Assembly (NCBI RefSeq): GCF_000805385.1
Contig: NZ_JTJW01000008.1
Coordinates: 744,001-808,000, forward strand
Direction of reading: 5' to 3'
Length of the DNA: 64,000 bases
DNA from: Mycolicibacterium setense
Lineage (GTDB): Bacteria > Actinomycetota > Actinomycetes > Mycobacteriales > Mycobacteriaceae
This document shows positions 24,340 to 33,230 of the stretch, in pieces (positions within the stretch are counted from its first letter, which is position 1; every line of letters begins with the position of its first letter). Made by a program: the position numbers and the translations under genes. A model generated the notes under the pieces. That model was given only the letters and a program-made list of their open reading frames with translations. It was not told the origin of the DNA and did not search any database.

Positions 24340-25785
24340 TCAGACGAAGATTCCCGGCCCGGTCCGGAATGCGTAGAGGCCGACCACGGCGTCTTCGGGG
24401 AGCGTGTACGGCGTCGCAACCTGGTCGACCGTGGGACCGATCCGGTCGGCGACCTTCGTCAACTTCTCGCGATCCAATCCGTACAGATCGATGGCCGTCT
24501 CGCCCAGGAACTTTCGCGTGTGAGCGGGATCTACATCGGAGAAGGTGAAGCGCATGGCCTCCCGGGTGTCCGGGAAGGTCCCCTCGGCATGCGGATAATC
24601 GTCGCCCCACATGACGTTGTCGACGAGATCATGCTCCACGGCCAGTTTGGCTTCGCCATTGGACATGAAACTCGCACCGATGTAACAGTTCCGGCGGAAG
24701 TACTCCGACGGCGGCTTGGGCAGCTTGGCCCGGATCGCGGCGCCGGTCGGGCCGTGGTAGAGCCCATCCATGTTCGCCATGGCCTCCGGCGCCCAATCCA
24801 CCCACTGCTCGGTGAGCACCAGTTTGAGATTCGGGTAGCGCTCGAACACGCCACTGAAGATCATCACCCACAGCCCCCGGCGGGTCCGGAACGGCGTCTC
24901 CATCATGTACATCATCTGCGCGCCCTGACCCTCGTACGGGTAGTGCTCACCGCCGCCGCCGTGCGTGTTCACCGACATTCCGGTCTCGTTGCAGGCAGCC
25001 CAGATGGGTTCCCACGCAGGATCATTGAGCATCGGGAAATCGCCACGGGGTGCGGGCAGATTGATGCCCTTCAGGCCCGCCCCGGCCGCCCACTCGATTT
25101 CCTCCGGGCACGCGCTCAGATCGGAGATCGGTATATGCGCGATGCCGGCGTGCCGTTCCGGGGCCAATGACACGAAGTCCGCCAACCACCGGTTGTAGAT
25201 GCGCACCCCGACGCGCTCGAGATCGTTGTAGGCGGAGTCCCCCCAGCTGATGAGCCCGGTGGTCGAGAACGGGATCGATTGGCCGTTGAGGCCACCGTGG
25301 AAGATGACATCCGCGGCCACACCTTGTTCATCCATGTCGGCGATCCGCGCGTCATGGTCCTGCAGCCCGGGCGCCAGGCTGTGCTCATAGCTGCGTTGCA
25401 GGAATCGCGCGCCGACCTGGTCGGCATTGCGGATACCGGCCTGCTTCCCGAACCGCTCAGCCTGGGCCTCGTCGAGCTTCTCCGCACCAGCCTTACCCTG
25501 GGCGGTCGGCGCCTTCTCGGCTTGCGCCTTACCCCGTTCAGCCTGGGACTTCCCCAGCGACCAGCTCTGCTTCCCACCGGAATTCGCCTCCGACGACCGC
25601 CACGACAAGAGGCCCTGGCTCTCCATCTCGGCCACGAAGCGGTCGAAGTCATCGAGGTGCTTCGCGTCGCAGTACGGGCGCAGCTGGTCTTTGACCGACG
25701 GGCCGACATGGCTGTCGATCGACACCGTGACGTAGGGCCGGTCGTCGGAACTGGTGTCGACGAAACCGGGCTGATCTTGCGACAT
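24340..25785 (-). CDS. amidohydrolase-2 family protein with low-complexity insert
   Basis: 481 residues, ATG 25785 after AAGGGGAAG. TIM-barrel amidohydrolase-2: D24-x-H26 in SIDSHVGP, His in VNTHGGGGEHY near 305 and Asp in GDDYPHAEG near 405. Residues 72-114 are a repeat-like insert rich in Ala, Gln, Lys, Glu (GKSQAERGKAQAEK and similar) absent from the paralogues at 39622 and 58328. Members are decarboxylases or hydrolases of aromatic or ring-cleaved acids. First gene of the minus-strand operon 25785-16890. Confidence 0.87.
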   Translation of the reverse strand: MSQDQPGFVDTSSDDRPYVTVSIDSHVGPSVKDQLRPYCDAKHLDDFDRFVAEMESQGLLSWRSSEANSGGKQSWSLGKSQAERGKAQAEKAPTAQGKAGAEKLDEAQAERFGKQAGIRNADQVGARFLQRSYEHSLAPGLQDHDARIADMDEQGVAADVIFHGGLNGQSIPFSTTGLISWGDSAYNDLERVGVRIYNRWLADFVSLAPERHAGIAHIPISDLSACPEEIEWAAGAGLKGINLPAPRGDFPMLNDPAWEPIWAACNETGMSVNTHGGGGEHYPYEGQGAQMMYMMETPFRTRRGLWVMIFSGVFERYPNLKLVLTEQWVDWAPEAMANMDGLYHGPTGAAIRAKLPKPPSEYFRRNCYIGASFMSNGEAKLAVEHDLVDNVMWGDDYPHAEGTFPDTREAMRFTFSDVDPAHTRKFLGETAIDLYGLDREKLTKVADRIGPTVDQVATPYTLPEDAVVGLYAFRTGPGIFV

Positions 25786-26167
25786 GTCTTCCCCTTGGTC
25801 ATCGCACAGGTGGGCAGATGTGAGCCGTCGCGGAGCCAGAGTGCCCCGCGCTTCGGGCGGTTCGTTGGGGAGATGTTAAGCACCATCGTGCGGAATTTGC
25901 AACGGTGTTGTGTTTTTGCACCAGCGTGGCAAGGTAATGAACAAACCGGCACGTCCGAGTATTGACCAGGGCGTTCAGCTCGCGTTGCGCCATCGTGCAG
26001 TGGAATGCGTTGCGCACCAGACTGATCTGGGCGTCAATCCGCCCGATTCCTTGACCCCGCGACCGCTCGTCTGCTAGGCAGGTGCTCAGCACTTTCAATC
26101 CGTTCAGGAGATCACCCGTGCCCACATCACGCCAACATCAGCAAACTCTCGTCGCGGCGAAGCAGTC
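25786..26167. other. intergenic region with divergent promoters
   Basis: 382 bases between divergent operons (25785 minus, 26168 plus). No convincing gene. The part at 25870-25940 is AT-richer (TTTGCAA, GTTGTGTTTTTGCA) and is the likely promoter for the minus operon. GCGTTGCGC occurs twice, at about 25983 and 26009, as direct repeats. I see no strong inverted repeat here. Confidence 0.4.
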
Positions 26168-27352
26168 ATGACCGCACCGGCCGCGGCCGATCTGTACTAC
26201 GACCCGTACAGCGTCGACCTCAACATGAACCCCTACTCGGTGTTCGCCCGGATGAGGGAAGAAGCCCCGCTGTACTACAACGAGCAGCACGACTTCTACG
26301 CGCTGAGCCGCTACGACGACGTCAACAAGGCGGTGATCGACCACGAGACGTTCATCTCCGGCCGCGGAGCCGTGCTGGAGATCATCAAATCCGGGATGGA
26401 GATTCCCCCGGGGACATTGATTTTCGAGGATCCGCCGATCCACAACATCCACCGCAACCTGCTGTCGCGGATGTTCACGCCGCGCAAGGTACTGGCGCTG
26501 GAACCGCAGATCCGCGAGTTCACCGCACGCTGCCTTGATCCGCTCGTCGGGGGGAACCGCTTCGACTTCGTCAACGATCTCGGCGAGCAGATGCCCATGC
26601 GAGTCATCGGCATGTTGTTGGGCATCCCCGAGGAACGGCAGCGACAGATCACCGACCACGGTGAGGAGATCCTGCAGGGCCAGACGGTCGACGCGCTGGC
26701 GACCGGTGAGGTGTTCGCCGAGTTCATCGACTGGCGCGCTGAACATCCCTCCGACGACATCATGACCGACCTACTCAACGCCGAGTTCGAAGACGAGACC
26801 GGCACGGTGCGCAAGCTGCGCCGCGACGAGTTGCTGCTCTACCTGACCGTCATCGCCACCGCCGGTTCCGAGACCACCACCCGACTGATCGGCTGGGCCG
26901 GCAAGACACTGGCCGAATACCCGGATCAGCGGCGCGACCTGGTGGAGAATCCGGGGCTGATCCCCCAGGCGATCGAGGAGATCCTGCGGTGGGAGCCACC
27001 GGCTCTGCAGATCGCCCGCTATGTCACCCGCGACGTGGAGTACTACGGCCGTACCGTGCCCGAGGGTTCGGCGATGCTGATGCTCGTCGGCGCGGCCAAC
27101 CGCGACCATCGCCGGTTCGCGCCCGACGGCGATGTGTTCGACATCCACCGGGAACAGCACGCGCACATGACCTTTGGCGCGGGAACGCACTTCTGCATGG
27201 GCAATGCGCTGGCCCGGCTCGAAGGCCGCATCGCGTTGGAGGAGATCCTCAAGCGCTTCCCCGAGTGGGAGGTCGACTGGGACAACGCGGTGCCGTCGGA
27301 AACCGCAGCGGTCCGAGGCTGGGCCGCGATGCCGACCCTCATTTCCGGGTAG
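26168..27352 (+). CDS. cytochrome P450
   Basis: 394 residues. Heme loop TFGAGTHFCMG with Cys about 343, I-helix TAGSETTTR, ExxR in EEILRWEPP, GAANRDH. Strong similarity to the P450 at 16890 along its whole length (YYDPY, QMPMRVIGMLLGIPE, EGRIALEE). The two lie on either side of the same catabolic operon on opposite strands, so it is probably an old duplication. No adjacent ferredoxin. Start ATG 26168 has only a weak upstream GCGAAG. Confidence 0.92.
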   Translation: MTAPAAADLYYDPYSVDLNMNPYSVFARMREEAPLYYNEQHDFYALSRYDDVNKAVIDHETFISGRGAVLEIIKSGMEIPPGTLIFEDPPIHNIHRNLLSRMFTPRKVLALEPQIREFTARCLDPLVGGNRFDFVNDLGEQMPMRVIGMLLGIPEERQRQITDHGEEILQGQTVDALATGEVFAEFIDWRAEHPSDDIMTDLLNAEFEDETGTVRKLRRDELLLYLTVIATAGSETTTRLIGWAGKTLAEYPDQRRDLVENPGLIPQAIEEILRWEPPALQIARYVTRDVEYYGRTVPEGSAMLMLVGAANRDHRRFAPDGDVFDIHREQHAHMTFGAGTHFCMGNALARLEGRIALEEILKRFPEWEVDWDNAVPSETAAVRGWAAMPTLISG

Positions 27353-27362
27353 GGAAGCCCAG

Positions 27363-27779
27363 ATGCATCGCATCCTTCTGAACACACTCATCATCGACGC
27401 TCCGTCAGAAGCCCAAGACGCAACCGCCGAATTCTGGGCCGGAGCTCTCGACGCTGAGCAATACCGTCCACGGCAGGCCCCCGACTACTGCATCCTCCAG
27501 GGTGCGTCGGAGGATTTCCGCGTCGTGGTCCAGAATGTGCACTCCGGCCAAGCGGGAGTGCATCTCGACATCCACACCGATGATCTGGATGCCGAGGTGC
27601 AACGCCTCAAAGGTCTGGGCGCCGAGGTGATCGACGATTCGTTCGTCGACCATCCCGGGAAGTGGGTGGTCATGGCCGATCCCGCAGGCAAGGAATTCTG
27701 CGTGGTGTACGCGCTGAATCCGCTGCGACCGCAGGCAGACCGCGACGCGTTCGAGCGAAGGGCAAAACCGGTCGGTTGA
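27363..27779 (+). CDS. VOC superfamily protein
   Basis: 138 residues, ATG 27363, ten bases after the P450 stop with GGGAAG before it. Glyoxalase-like fold: ILLNTLIIDAPSEAQDATAEFWAGALDA, then GVHLDIHTDDLDAEVQRLKGLGAEVIDD and VVMADPAGKEFCVV. The D-P-x-G-x-x-F-C end is the usual VOC signature. Likely co-transcribed with the P450. Function not assignable further. Confidence 0.82.
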   Translation: MHRILLNTLIIDAPSEAQDATAEFWAGALDAEQYRPRQAPDYCILQGASEDFRVVVQNVHSGQAGVHLDIHTDDLDAEVQRLKGLGAEVIDDSFVDHPGKWVVMADPAGKEFCVVYALNPLRPQADRDAFERRAKPVG

Positions 27780-27789
27780 CGCACCCGGC

Positions 27790-28791
27790 TCAGGGCGCAG
27801 AATTTCGACTCTGGGGCACCGCAAGCCCACTGGATCGTCGGCCGGCGAAGAACTCACGGCTGAATTCTCGTTGGCCCGTAACGCTCCAGTTGTCATGGTC
27901 TTCGCCGAACGCGGTGATCCCGTCCCACGTCCATTCGGTGAGACAGTTCCATGTCCACAGGTTCGGATTGATGGCAAAACCCAGACGGTTGAGAGCCTTT
28001 CCCGACGCCTCGACGTTGCGCCCGTGCTCATCGACCGCGGTGATGACGACGCTGGTGGGCGCACCCGAGACGTGGTCGCGGTCGACCACCTCGCGCCGGC
28101 CGCTGATCAGTTTGCCCCAAGCACCATCGCGCAGCAGGTAGCCGTGGATGACCTGCGCGGTGCCGTCGCCGAAGTCCATGGTGATGGCGTGGAAACCGGC
28201 GTCCTCCGAAGCCGTGGCATAGCTGTAGCCGCCGCGCTTGCTCGGCGTGGCGTGTATACCCACGCCGTGCTGGCTGCGAGGTCCCCACGACCGGTCGCGG
28301 AATCCATACGCGTCCACGGGGATTCGCTCGCCCCGCAGCACGATCTCTCCCTGGAAGCGGCCCGGCTGGTCCAGGTGGCTCTCACCGAGCAGATGCGGCC
28401 GACTCGTGCCGGTGAAGGTGAGGTCGACGTGGATCTCGTCTCCACCGTCGGGATCGTCGTAGCCGATGTGGTAGCGGGAGCCCGGCTCCAGCACCGCGTA
28501 GCACGATCCGTTGGCCACGTTCAGGTTGGACAGCGGTTCTGACGGCATCGGAAGGTGCCAGAAGTTCTTCGCGTACAGGCAGTTCCAGATCTGGTCGCCG
28601 GTATCGTCCCAGAAGTATGCCCCGGCCGACATCACGCCGAGCGTGGGCTTGAAGAACGGGTAGAGCTGCCCGGACAGTCTGCGCTCCGGCACGGTGAAGG
28701 TAAACCAGCAGGTTTCGCTCCACTCAGGGTCGGCGGGGTCCGTCGGCGGATGGAACTCGTCGTCGGTCGCCGCGTACGGTCCAGTTGTCAT
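27790..28791 (-). CDS. AttH/CrtC-like lipocalin-fold protein (DUF7064/7065-like)
   Basis: 333 residues from ATG 28791, which overlaps the stop of the upstream kinase gene (ATGA). Beta-rich protein with many Trp and His residues: ETCWFTFTVPERRLSGQLYPFF, IPVDAYGFRDRSWGPR, GYSYATASEDAGFHAITMDFGDG. The Y-G-x-R-D-x-S-W-G-x-R segment is the hallmark I associate with the hydroxyneurosporene-synthase-like group seen with steroid or terpenoid catabolic genes. Could bind or hydrate a hydrophobic substrate. No signal peptide. Confidence 0.65.
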   Translation of the reverse strand: MTTGPYAATDDEFHPPTDPADPEWSETCWFTFTVPERRLSGQLYPFFKPTLGVMSAGAYFWDDTGDQIWNCLYAKNFWHLPMPSEPLSNLNVANGSCYAVLEPGSRYHIGYDDPDGGDEIHVDLTFTGTSRPHLLGESHLDQPGRFQGEIVLRGERIPVDAYGFRDRSWGPRSQHGVGIHATPSKRGGYSYATASEDAGFHAITMDFGDGTAQVIHGYLLRDGAWGKLISGRREVVDRDHVSGAPTSVVITAVDEHGRNVEASGKALNRLGFAINPNLWTWNCLTEWTWDGITAFGEDHDNWSVTGQREFSREFFAGRRSSGLAVPQSRNSAP

Positions 28792-29852
28792 GCCGGTGCC
28801 TGTGAGTGTTCGTCGAGTATTGCTGCGATGAGTTCTGTCGCCGGGTTGTCCCGCCAGATCGTGTGGTCGGACGGCACAGCACCGGATTGCTCCCAGCGGT
28901 TCATCACAGAAACCACCGTCGATGCGAAACGATAGGCCGCGAACAGCTCGTACCAGTGCAACTCTCGCACCGAAGTACCGGCGCTGCGCTCGTAGTGAGC
29001 CACCTGCTCGGCGCGGGTCGGCTCTCCGTCCAGGCGCGCCACATCGGAGCCTTCGTGCATCCACCGGTCGGCCATCAACCACCAGCCCAGGTCCAGCTCG
29101 CGCTCCCCCACCGCGACACCTTCGAAGTCGGTGAGGCACAACGGTGTACCCGCAGTGCGGTCCCAGATGATGTTGCCGGGTCTGGCGTCACCCCAGAGCA
29201 GTACGACGTCGTCGGAGGCCGACGGCATAGTCGAATGCAACACCTCGGACGTCCGGTCGAAGACGTCGGCGCGCCGCCCTCGCAGGCCCTGCCGCAACTG
29301 CGCCTCCCACAGGTGCAGCTGCCGCTGCGCCCCCGGCGGGCTGGATCCGTCATCGAGCATCGACAGCCCCGACTCCCGCCATGGCGCGGTGTGCAACCGG
29401 GCCAGTGCGTCGAGGCCGGACTGGATCACGGTGCGGCGAAACTCCGGTGCGGCCACGGCATAGAAACCCTCCGTTGTGCACGGTGGAACCTCGACCGGCA
29501 CGGCGCCGTCGATGAAGTCCATCACCAGAAATGGCACACCCAAAATGCTTGGGTCGGGCTCGAATTCAACCCCGGTGGCCACCGGCAGCACATCCGCAAG
29601 CGCCCGCATGACCGTCGACTGCAGGGCGACGCCGGTGCCGATGCCAGGTGCCTGCTCGGGATACGGTGAGTCCTCGGCACTTTCGCGCCGCAGGACATGC
29701 TTGCTGGTGCGGCCTCCGACGGTGGCGGAGAAGACGACATTGTCGGCGGAGAATCCGCTACCGGGCCGGTCGTGCACGGTCACCGTGAGCGGGCCGCCGA
29801 GCCGTGACTCCAGCCAGGCTTCCAGTCGAAGCACCAGTTGCTCGTCGTTCAT
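28788..29852 (-). CDS. APH-fold kinase, second copy
   Basis: 354 residues, ATG 29852. Phosphotransferase fold with FSADNVVFSATVGG in the N-lobe, hinge FLVMDFIDGAVP, Brenner-type motif LLWGDARPGNIIWD near 230 and metal motif LTDFEGVAVGERELDLGW. The usual H-x-D is W-G-D, so His is replaced by Trp while the catalytic Asp and Asn stay. Similar to ACAD11-like kinases of acyl-CoA metabolism. It is coupled to the lipocalin-like gene; its partner dehydrogenase is not adjacent. Confidence 0.82.
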   Translation of the reverse strand: MNDEQLVLRLEAWLESRLGGPLTVTVHDRPGSGFSADNVVFSATVGGRTSKHVLRRESAEDSPYPEQAPGIGTGVALQSTVMRALADVLPVATGVEFEPDPSILGVPFLVMDFIDGAVPVEVPPCTTEGFYAVAAPEFRRTVIQSGLDALARLHTAPWRESGLSMLDDGSSPPGAQRQLHLWEAQLRQGLRGRRADVFDRTSEVLHSTMPSASDDVVLLWGDARPGNIIWDRTAGTPLCLTDFEGVAVGERELDLGWWLMADRWMHEGSDVARLDGEPTRAEQVAHYERSAGTSVRELHWYELFAAYRFASTVVSVMNRWEQSGAVPSDHTIWRDNPATELIAAILDEHSQAPA

Positions 29853-29950
29853 CTGCCATCCCGTCCGGCAAGGCGGCCGAGAACAACCCGGCGCCGACCT
29901 GTCTCCAGTGACACGCAACGCCAGGGTATACAAATTTTGCAATGTGTCTA

Positions 29951-29961
29951 CAGATGATCTG
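29951..29961. promoter_or_regulatory. 11-base palindrome in divergent promoter
   Basis: CAGATGATCTG is a perfect palindrome around a G, within the 164-base gap between the kinase (29852, minus) and the SDR (30017, plus). The AT-rich stretch ACAAATTTTGCAA lies just left of it. No regulator can be assigned. Confidence 0.3.
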
Positions 29962-30016
29962 CACATCAGGTTTGATGACCCGACAGGTGTTGTCTCGACA
30001 CGAGGGAAGGACGACT

Positions 30017-30790
30017 GTGAAACCACTGTCCGGGTCTCGGATCCTGGTGGTCGGCGCATCCTCCGGCATCGGACGCCAGGTCGGTTTGCAGGCGGCCACC
30101 GCCGGTGCCACCGTGGCATTCGCGGCCCGCCGGGTCGAACAGCTGACGCAGGCGGTGGCCAACGCACCGGGGGATGGTCACCTCGCCATCGAATGCGACG
30201 TGAGGGACGAAGCCCAATGCGTCCGCGCCGTCGACGCGGTCGTCACGGCGTGGGGCGGGCTGGACCACCTCGTGTACGCCACCGCGATCGATGTCCTCAC
30301 GAGGCTCGTCGATGCTTCGAATGACGCCTGGACCAACACTTTCGGCACCAACGTGTATGGCGCAGCGGCGATGACCCGTGCGGCGCTGCCGCATCTGTTG
30401 GCATCCAAAGGGCGGGCGATCTACCTCAGCGCCTCTTCGGTGCCGCGCCCGCTGCCGGGCATGGGCGTGTACGCCGCCAGCAAGGCCGCACTGGAGACGA
30501 TGGTCACCGCCTGGCAGCACGAACACCCGGATCTGGCCTTCACGACGGTGCGGATCGGGTCGGTGTTGGGCACCGGCGTCACCGACAGCTGGAGCCACGA
30601 ACTGCTCGCCGAGCTGGCGCAGGAGTGGACCACCGGCGGGTACTTACCGTCGAACGGACCCGGCGGAGCGATGACGGTCGAGCAGGCAGCGGCGTCCGTT
30701 CTGGCGGTGCTGACAAGCCCGGCCTGGCTGCGGGAGGTCACGGCGGTGTCGGACCCTGGGCGGGACAACTACCAGTTCGACCAAGCCTGA
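30017..30790 (+). CDS. short-chain dehydrogenase/reductase
   Basis: 257 residues from GTG 30017 with GGAAGGA upstream. Cofactor motif VGASSGIG, catalytic Ser in LSASSVPRP near 137, Y-x3-K in VYAASKAALE near 150. The usual N-N-A-G is replaced by Y-A-T-A (LVYATAIDV), a mild deviation. It stands between a divergent kinase and a convergent TauD gene. Likely oxidoreductase of a hydroxy or keto group. Confidence 0.85.
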   Translation: MKPLSGSRILVVGASSGIGRQVGLQAATAGATVAFAARRVEQLTQAVANAPGDGHLAIECDVRDEAQCVRAVDAVVTAWGGLDHLVYATAIDVLTRLVDASNDAWTNTFGTNVYGAAAMTRAALPHLLASKGRAIYLSASSVPRPLPGMGVYAASKAALETMVTAWQHEHPDLAFTTVRIGSVLGTGVTDSWSHELLAELAQEWTTGGYLPSNGPGGAMTVEQAAASVLAVLTSPAWLREVTAVSDPGRDNYQFDQA

Positions 30791-30863
30791 TCCCACCGAC
30801 ACACAGGCTGGTATCGGCCCGCCCCGGCAACGGCCTCACACCGCCGAAATGCTCTCGCTGGGG

Positions 30864-31820
30864 TCAGACGGTCATCTCGAGGATCTTGTCCCCCTGGGCG
30901 TTGCCCTCGAAGTAGCCCAGACCGTAGTCGCCGCGGATCGTGGTGCGGTGCATGATGCGCGGCTCGTCTGGGTCGTGGCCACTGACGGCGTGCAGCATCC
31001 GCAGGTTGTCCCAGATCACCATGTCGGTGGCACGCCATTTGTGGAAGTACGGGGCGATGTCGGCGAGCATCTCCTTGCATACCGATTCGAGCAGCGCGTC
31101 GCCCTCGGGCGTCTCGTCGCCTTCGATGCCCTCGGCCATCCACGGCGAGATGTGCAGCACCTTTTCTCCGGTAGCGCGCGTCCACACCGCGGGATGGACG
31201 GCACGGGGAAGCTGCTTGCCGTAGTCGATCGTCCGCTGCAGGGCGGCGTGCGGCTGGATCTCACGGAATCCGTCGGCCAGGCCGAACCGCATCTCTGCGA
31301 ATCGCAGATTCAGCGTGTACACGATATTGCGTTCTTCAATCTGGCGACGCAGCGCCGGCGACAGCCTCTTGTAGAGGCCGATACCGTCGGCGAATCCGGT
31401 CTCGCCACCCTCACTGACACCGGTCACGCAGCGCAGCACCCCGGCCAGGTTCAGTTCATTGTTGTAGCAGTGATCGAAATGCCAAGGCAGCCAAGAGGTC
31501 ACCTCCTTGCCGTCGATCTCGACGATATTGCCCTCACGCGGCTTCTGGCCGATTTCGATGACACCCGGGTACAAGGCCCCCCCGGCTCGCGGCACCGTCG
31601 GAACCGGATGGTCCTTCAACGGGCCGAACACCTTGCTGATCTCCACCTGCAACCGTGCGTCGGGTTCGACCTCCTCGAACAGGATCATCCCCCGCTCCTG
31701 GAAGACCTGTCGCAGCCGCTCGCGCACCTGGAAGTCTTCGAGGACCGCGAGCGTGACGCCGGCGACCCTGGCACCGAACGACAGATCATCCCGAAGTGGT
31801 TGGACCTGAATGGATGACAT
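30864..31820 (-). CDS. TauD/TfdA family dioxygenase
   Basis: 318 residues. Fe(II)/2-oxoglutarate dioxygenase: H-x-D in PWHFDHCYNN near 113, distal His in RMLHAVSGHDP near 275, Arg in RIMHRTTIRGDYG near 288 binding 2-oxoglutarate. Members hydroxylate sulfonates, phenoxyacetates or other acids next to a heteroatom. Divergent from an IclR regulator, which probably controls it. Different family branch from the PhyH protein at 23430. Confidence 0.88.
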   Translation of the reverse strand: MSSIQVQPLRDDLSFGARVAGVTLAVLEDFQVRERLRQVFQERGMILFEEVEPDARLQVEISKVFGPLKDHPVPTVPRAGGALYPGVIEIGQKPREGNIVEIDGKEVTSWLPWHFDHCYNNELNLAGVLRCVTGVSEGGETGFADGIGLYKRLSPALRRQIEERNIVYTLNLRFAEMRFGLADGFREIQPHAALQRTIDYGKQLPRAVHPAVWTRATGEKVLHISPWMAEGIEGDETPEGDALLESVCKEMLADIAPYFHKWRATDMVIWDNLRMLHAVSGHDPDEPRIMHRTTIRGDYGLGYFEGNAQGDKILEMTV

Positions 31821-31875
31821 GACTCATTCCTCCCGCATCGGCGCTCGACCGAATTACTGCGTATCATTATTTGAT

Positions 31876-31890
31876 ATAGTGGATCACTAT
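31876..31890. promoter_or_regulatory. putative IclR operator
   Basis: ATAGTGGATCACTAT has perfect 6-base arms and a 3-base centre. It lies in an AT-rich stretch in the 92-base gap between the divergent TauD gene (31820) and IclR gene (31913). It most likely controls both. Confidence 0.5.
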
Positions 31891-31912
31891 TCAACATTAG
31901 TGAGGTGTGCCA

Positions 31913-32635
31913 ATGGCCGTCAAGGGCAGTTCGACCGCTGCGCGTGTGCTGACCGTGTTCGAGGCGGTGGCAACCCATGAACCGGTCGGCGTCGCCGACC
32001 TCTCCCGAATGCTGCAGATCGACAAGAGTGCGGTGCAGCGTGCGCTGGTGACGCTGGCGGAGCAGGGCTGGATCCAGGCGCACGGAGAGCACCTCACCCG
32101 ATGGGAAACCACCCCGCGGATTCTCAGCATCGCCCACAGCTCACGCGCGAAGGCCGACCTGCGCCAGACGATTCAGCTGGCGCTTGAACAGTTGGCTGCG
32201 CAAACCGGCGAAACTGCGATGTTCAACGAGCCGGACGGCCCGCGGCTGGTGGTGTCTCAGGTGGCGGAGAGTCGGCAGCCACTGCGGATGGCGCCGCGCA
32301 TCGGTGCCAATGTCCCGACCCGCGACAGCGCCACCGGCCGTATTCTTTTGCCATTCCTCACCTTTGAACGACAAGTCGAACTACTCGGCGAACCACCCGA
32401 CGCCGAGTTTCTGGCCCTGCTCGACGCGTGCCGGGACCAGGGCTACGCCGCCAGCAACGAAGTGAACGGGCCATCCATGACCATCGCGGCACCGGTGTTC
32501 GACGTTGGCGGCCGTCCGGCCGGTGCGATTGCAATCAGCGGGCCGGCCGAGCGCATGCCGCCCACGAGTCACCCCCGCTTGGCGGAATTGGTCTGCCAGA
32601 CCGCAGATTCGGTGTCGCGTAACGCTCGCGCGTAA
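31913..32635 (+). CDS. IclR family transcriptional regulator
   Basis: 240 residues from ATG 31913, seven bases after GAGG. N-terminal winged HTH: SSTAARVLTVFEAVATHEPVGVADLSRMLQIDKSAVQRALVTLAEQGWIQ. C-terminal GAF-like effector domain: RIGANVPTRDSATGRILLPFL near 125 and GYAASNEVNGPSMTIAAPVFD near 183. IclR proteins govern aromatic and carboxylate catabolism and bind pathway intermediates. It probably controls the divergent dioxygenase at 30864. Confidence 0.88.
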   Translation: MAVKGSSTAARVLTVFEAVATHEPVGVADLSRMLQIDKSAVQRALVTLAEQGWIQAHGEHLTRWETTPRILSIAHSSRAKADLRQTIQLALEQLAAQTGETAMFNEPDGPRLVVSQVAESRQPLRMAPRIGANVPTRDSATGRILLPFLTFERQVELLGEPPDAEFLALLDACRDQGYAASNEVNGPSMTIAAPVFDVGGRPAGAIAISGPAERMPPTSHPRLAELVCQTADSVSRNARA

Positions 32636-32650
32636 TCGATTCCGTCCCTG

Positions 32651-32679
32651 GACTCGGGGTCCGTCCGTAGCCCCGAGTC
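32651..32679. terminator. hairpin between convergent genes
   Basis: GACTCGGGG (32651-32659) and CCCCGAGTC (32671-32679) form a perfect 9-base stem with an 11-base loop, between IclR (ends 32635, plus) and the minus-strand gene ending at 32713. It can end both transcripts. Confidence 0.6.
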
Positions 32680-32712
32680 ACCAGTAAACGGGGTGGTCGG
32701 TATGGACCGCTG

Positions 32713-33216
32713 TCAGCTGGCTGGAATCAGATCGGCAGGCACCGAGCGGCTTACCATCGTGCCGCAGCGGAATGCCTCGGTATTGCCGACAAGCGCGGCC
32801 TCTGGATCGTTGACGGCTGCGAGGGCCTGGGCCTTGAAAGCACGTGCCGCAGCGGACAGTTCGTGACGCACCGGATCCACGCTGAGATCGGCCGGACACT
32901 CGTCACCCCACAGCGTCACCTCGGTATACCCCTGCTCGAGGGCGCCCAGGACACCGCGTCGCACCCGCTCGTCACTGTTGAACAGGTCCGCGGCCACCGC
33001 GACGGTTTGCGGATGTGGGCGGTCCTCCCACGACTCCAGCACCGACTCCAGGGCCATGGTCTCCACCCCGAGGATCGTCAGCGGCCGGATGTCTTCGTCG
33101 GCGCCGATCAGCACCGTGACATCCCACCCCGCCATCACCCGGTCGACCAGCCAGCCACCGGCGAACCGGACCGCGTCAACGACGCAGGGGGCGACCACAT
33201 CGAGCCGATACCGCAT
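32713..33216 (-). CDS. conserved hypothetical protein, function unknown
   Basis: 167 residues from ATG 33216, which has GGAGG in front. I do not recognise a domain. It starts MRYRLDVVAPCVVDAVRFAGGWLVDRVMAGWDVTVLIGADEDIRPLTILG, a mixed alpha/beta pattern like a small sensor or nucleotide-fold half, with no signal peptide or membrane span. It follows the TetR gene by 14 bases on the same strand and is probably expressed with it, so it may be under the operator at 33910. Codon use is normal. Confidence 0.68.
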   Translation of the reverse strand: MRYRLDVVAPCVVDAVRFAGGWLVDRVMAGWDVTVLIGADEDIRPLTILGVETMALESVLESWEDRPHPQTVAVAADLFNSDERVRRGVLGALEQGYTEVTLWGDECPADLSVDPVRHELSAAARAFKAQALAAVNDPEAALVGNTEAFRCGTMVSRSVPADLIPAS

Positions 33217-33230
33217 GTCGTCCTCCAATC

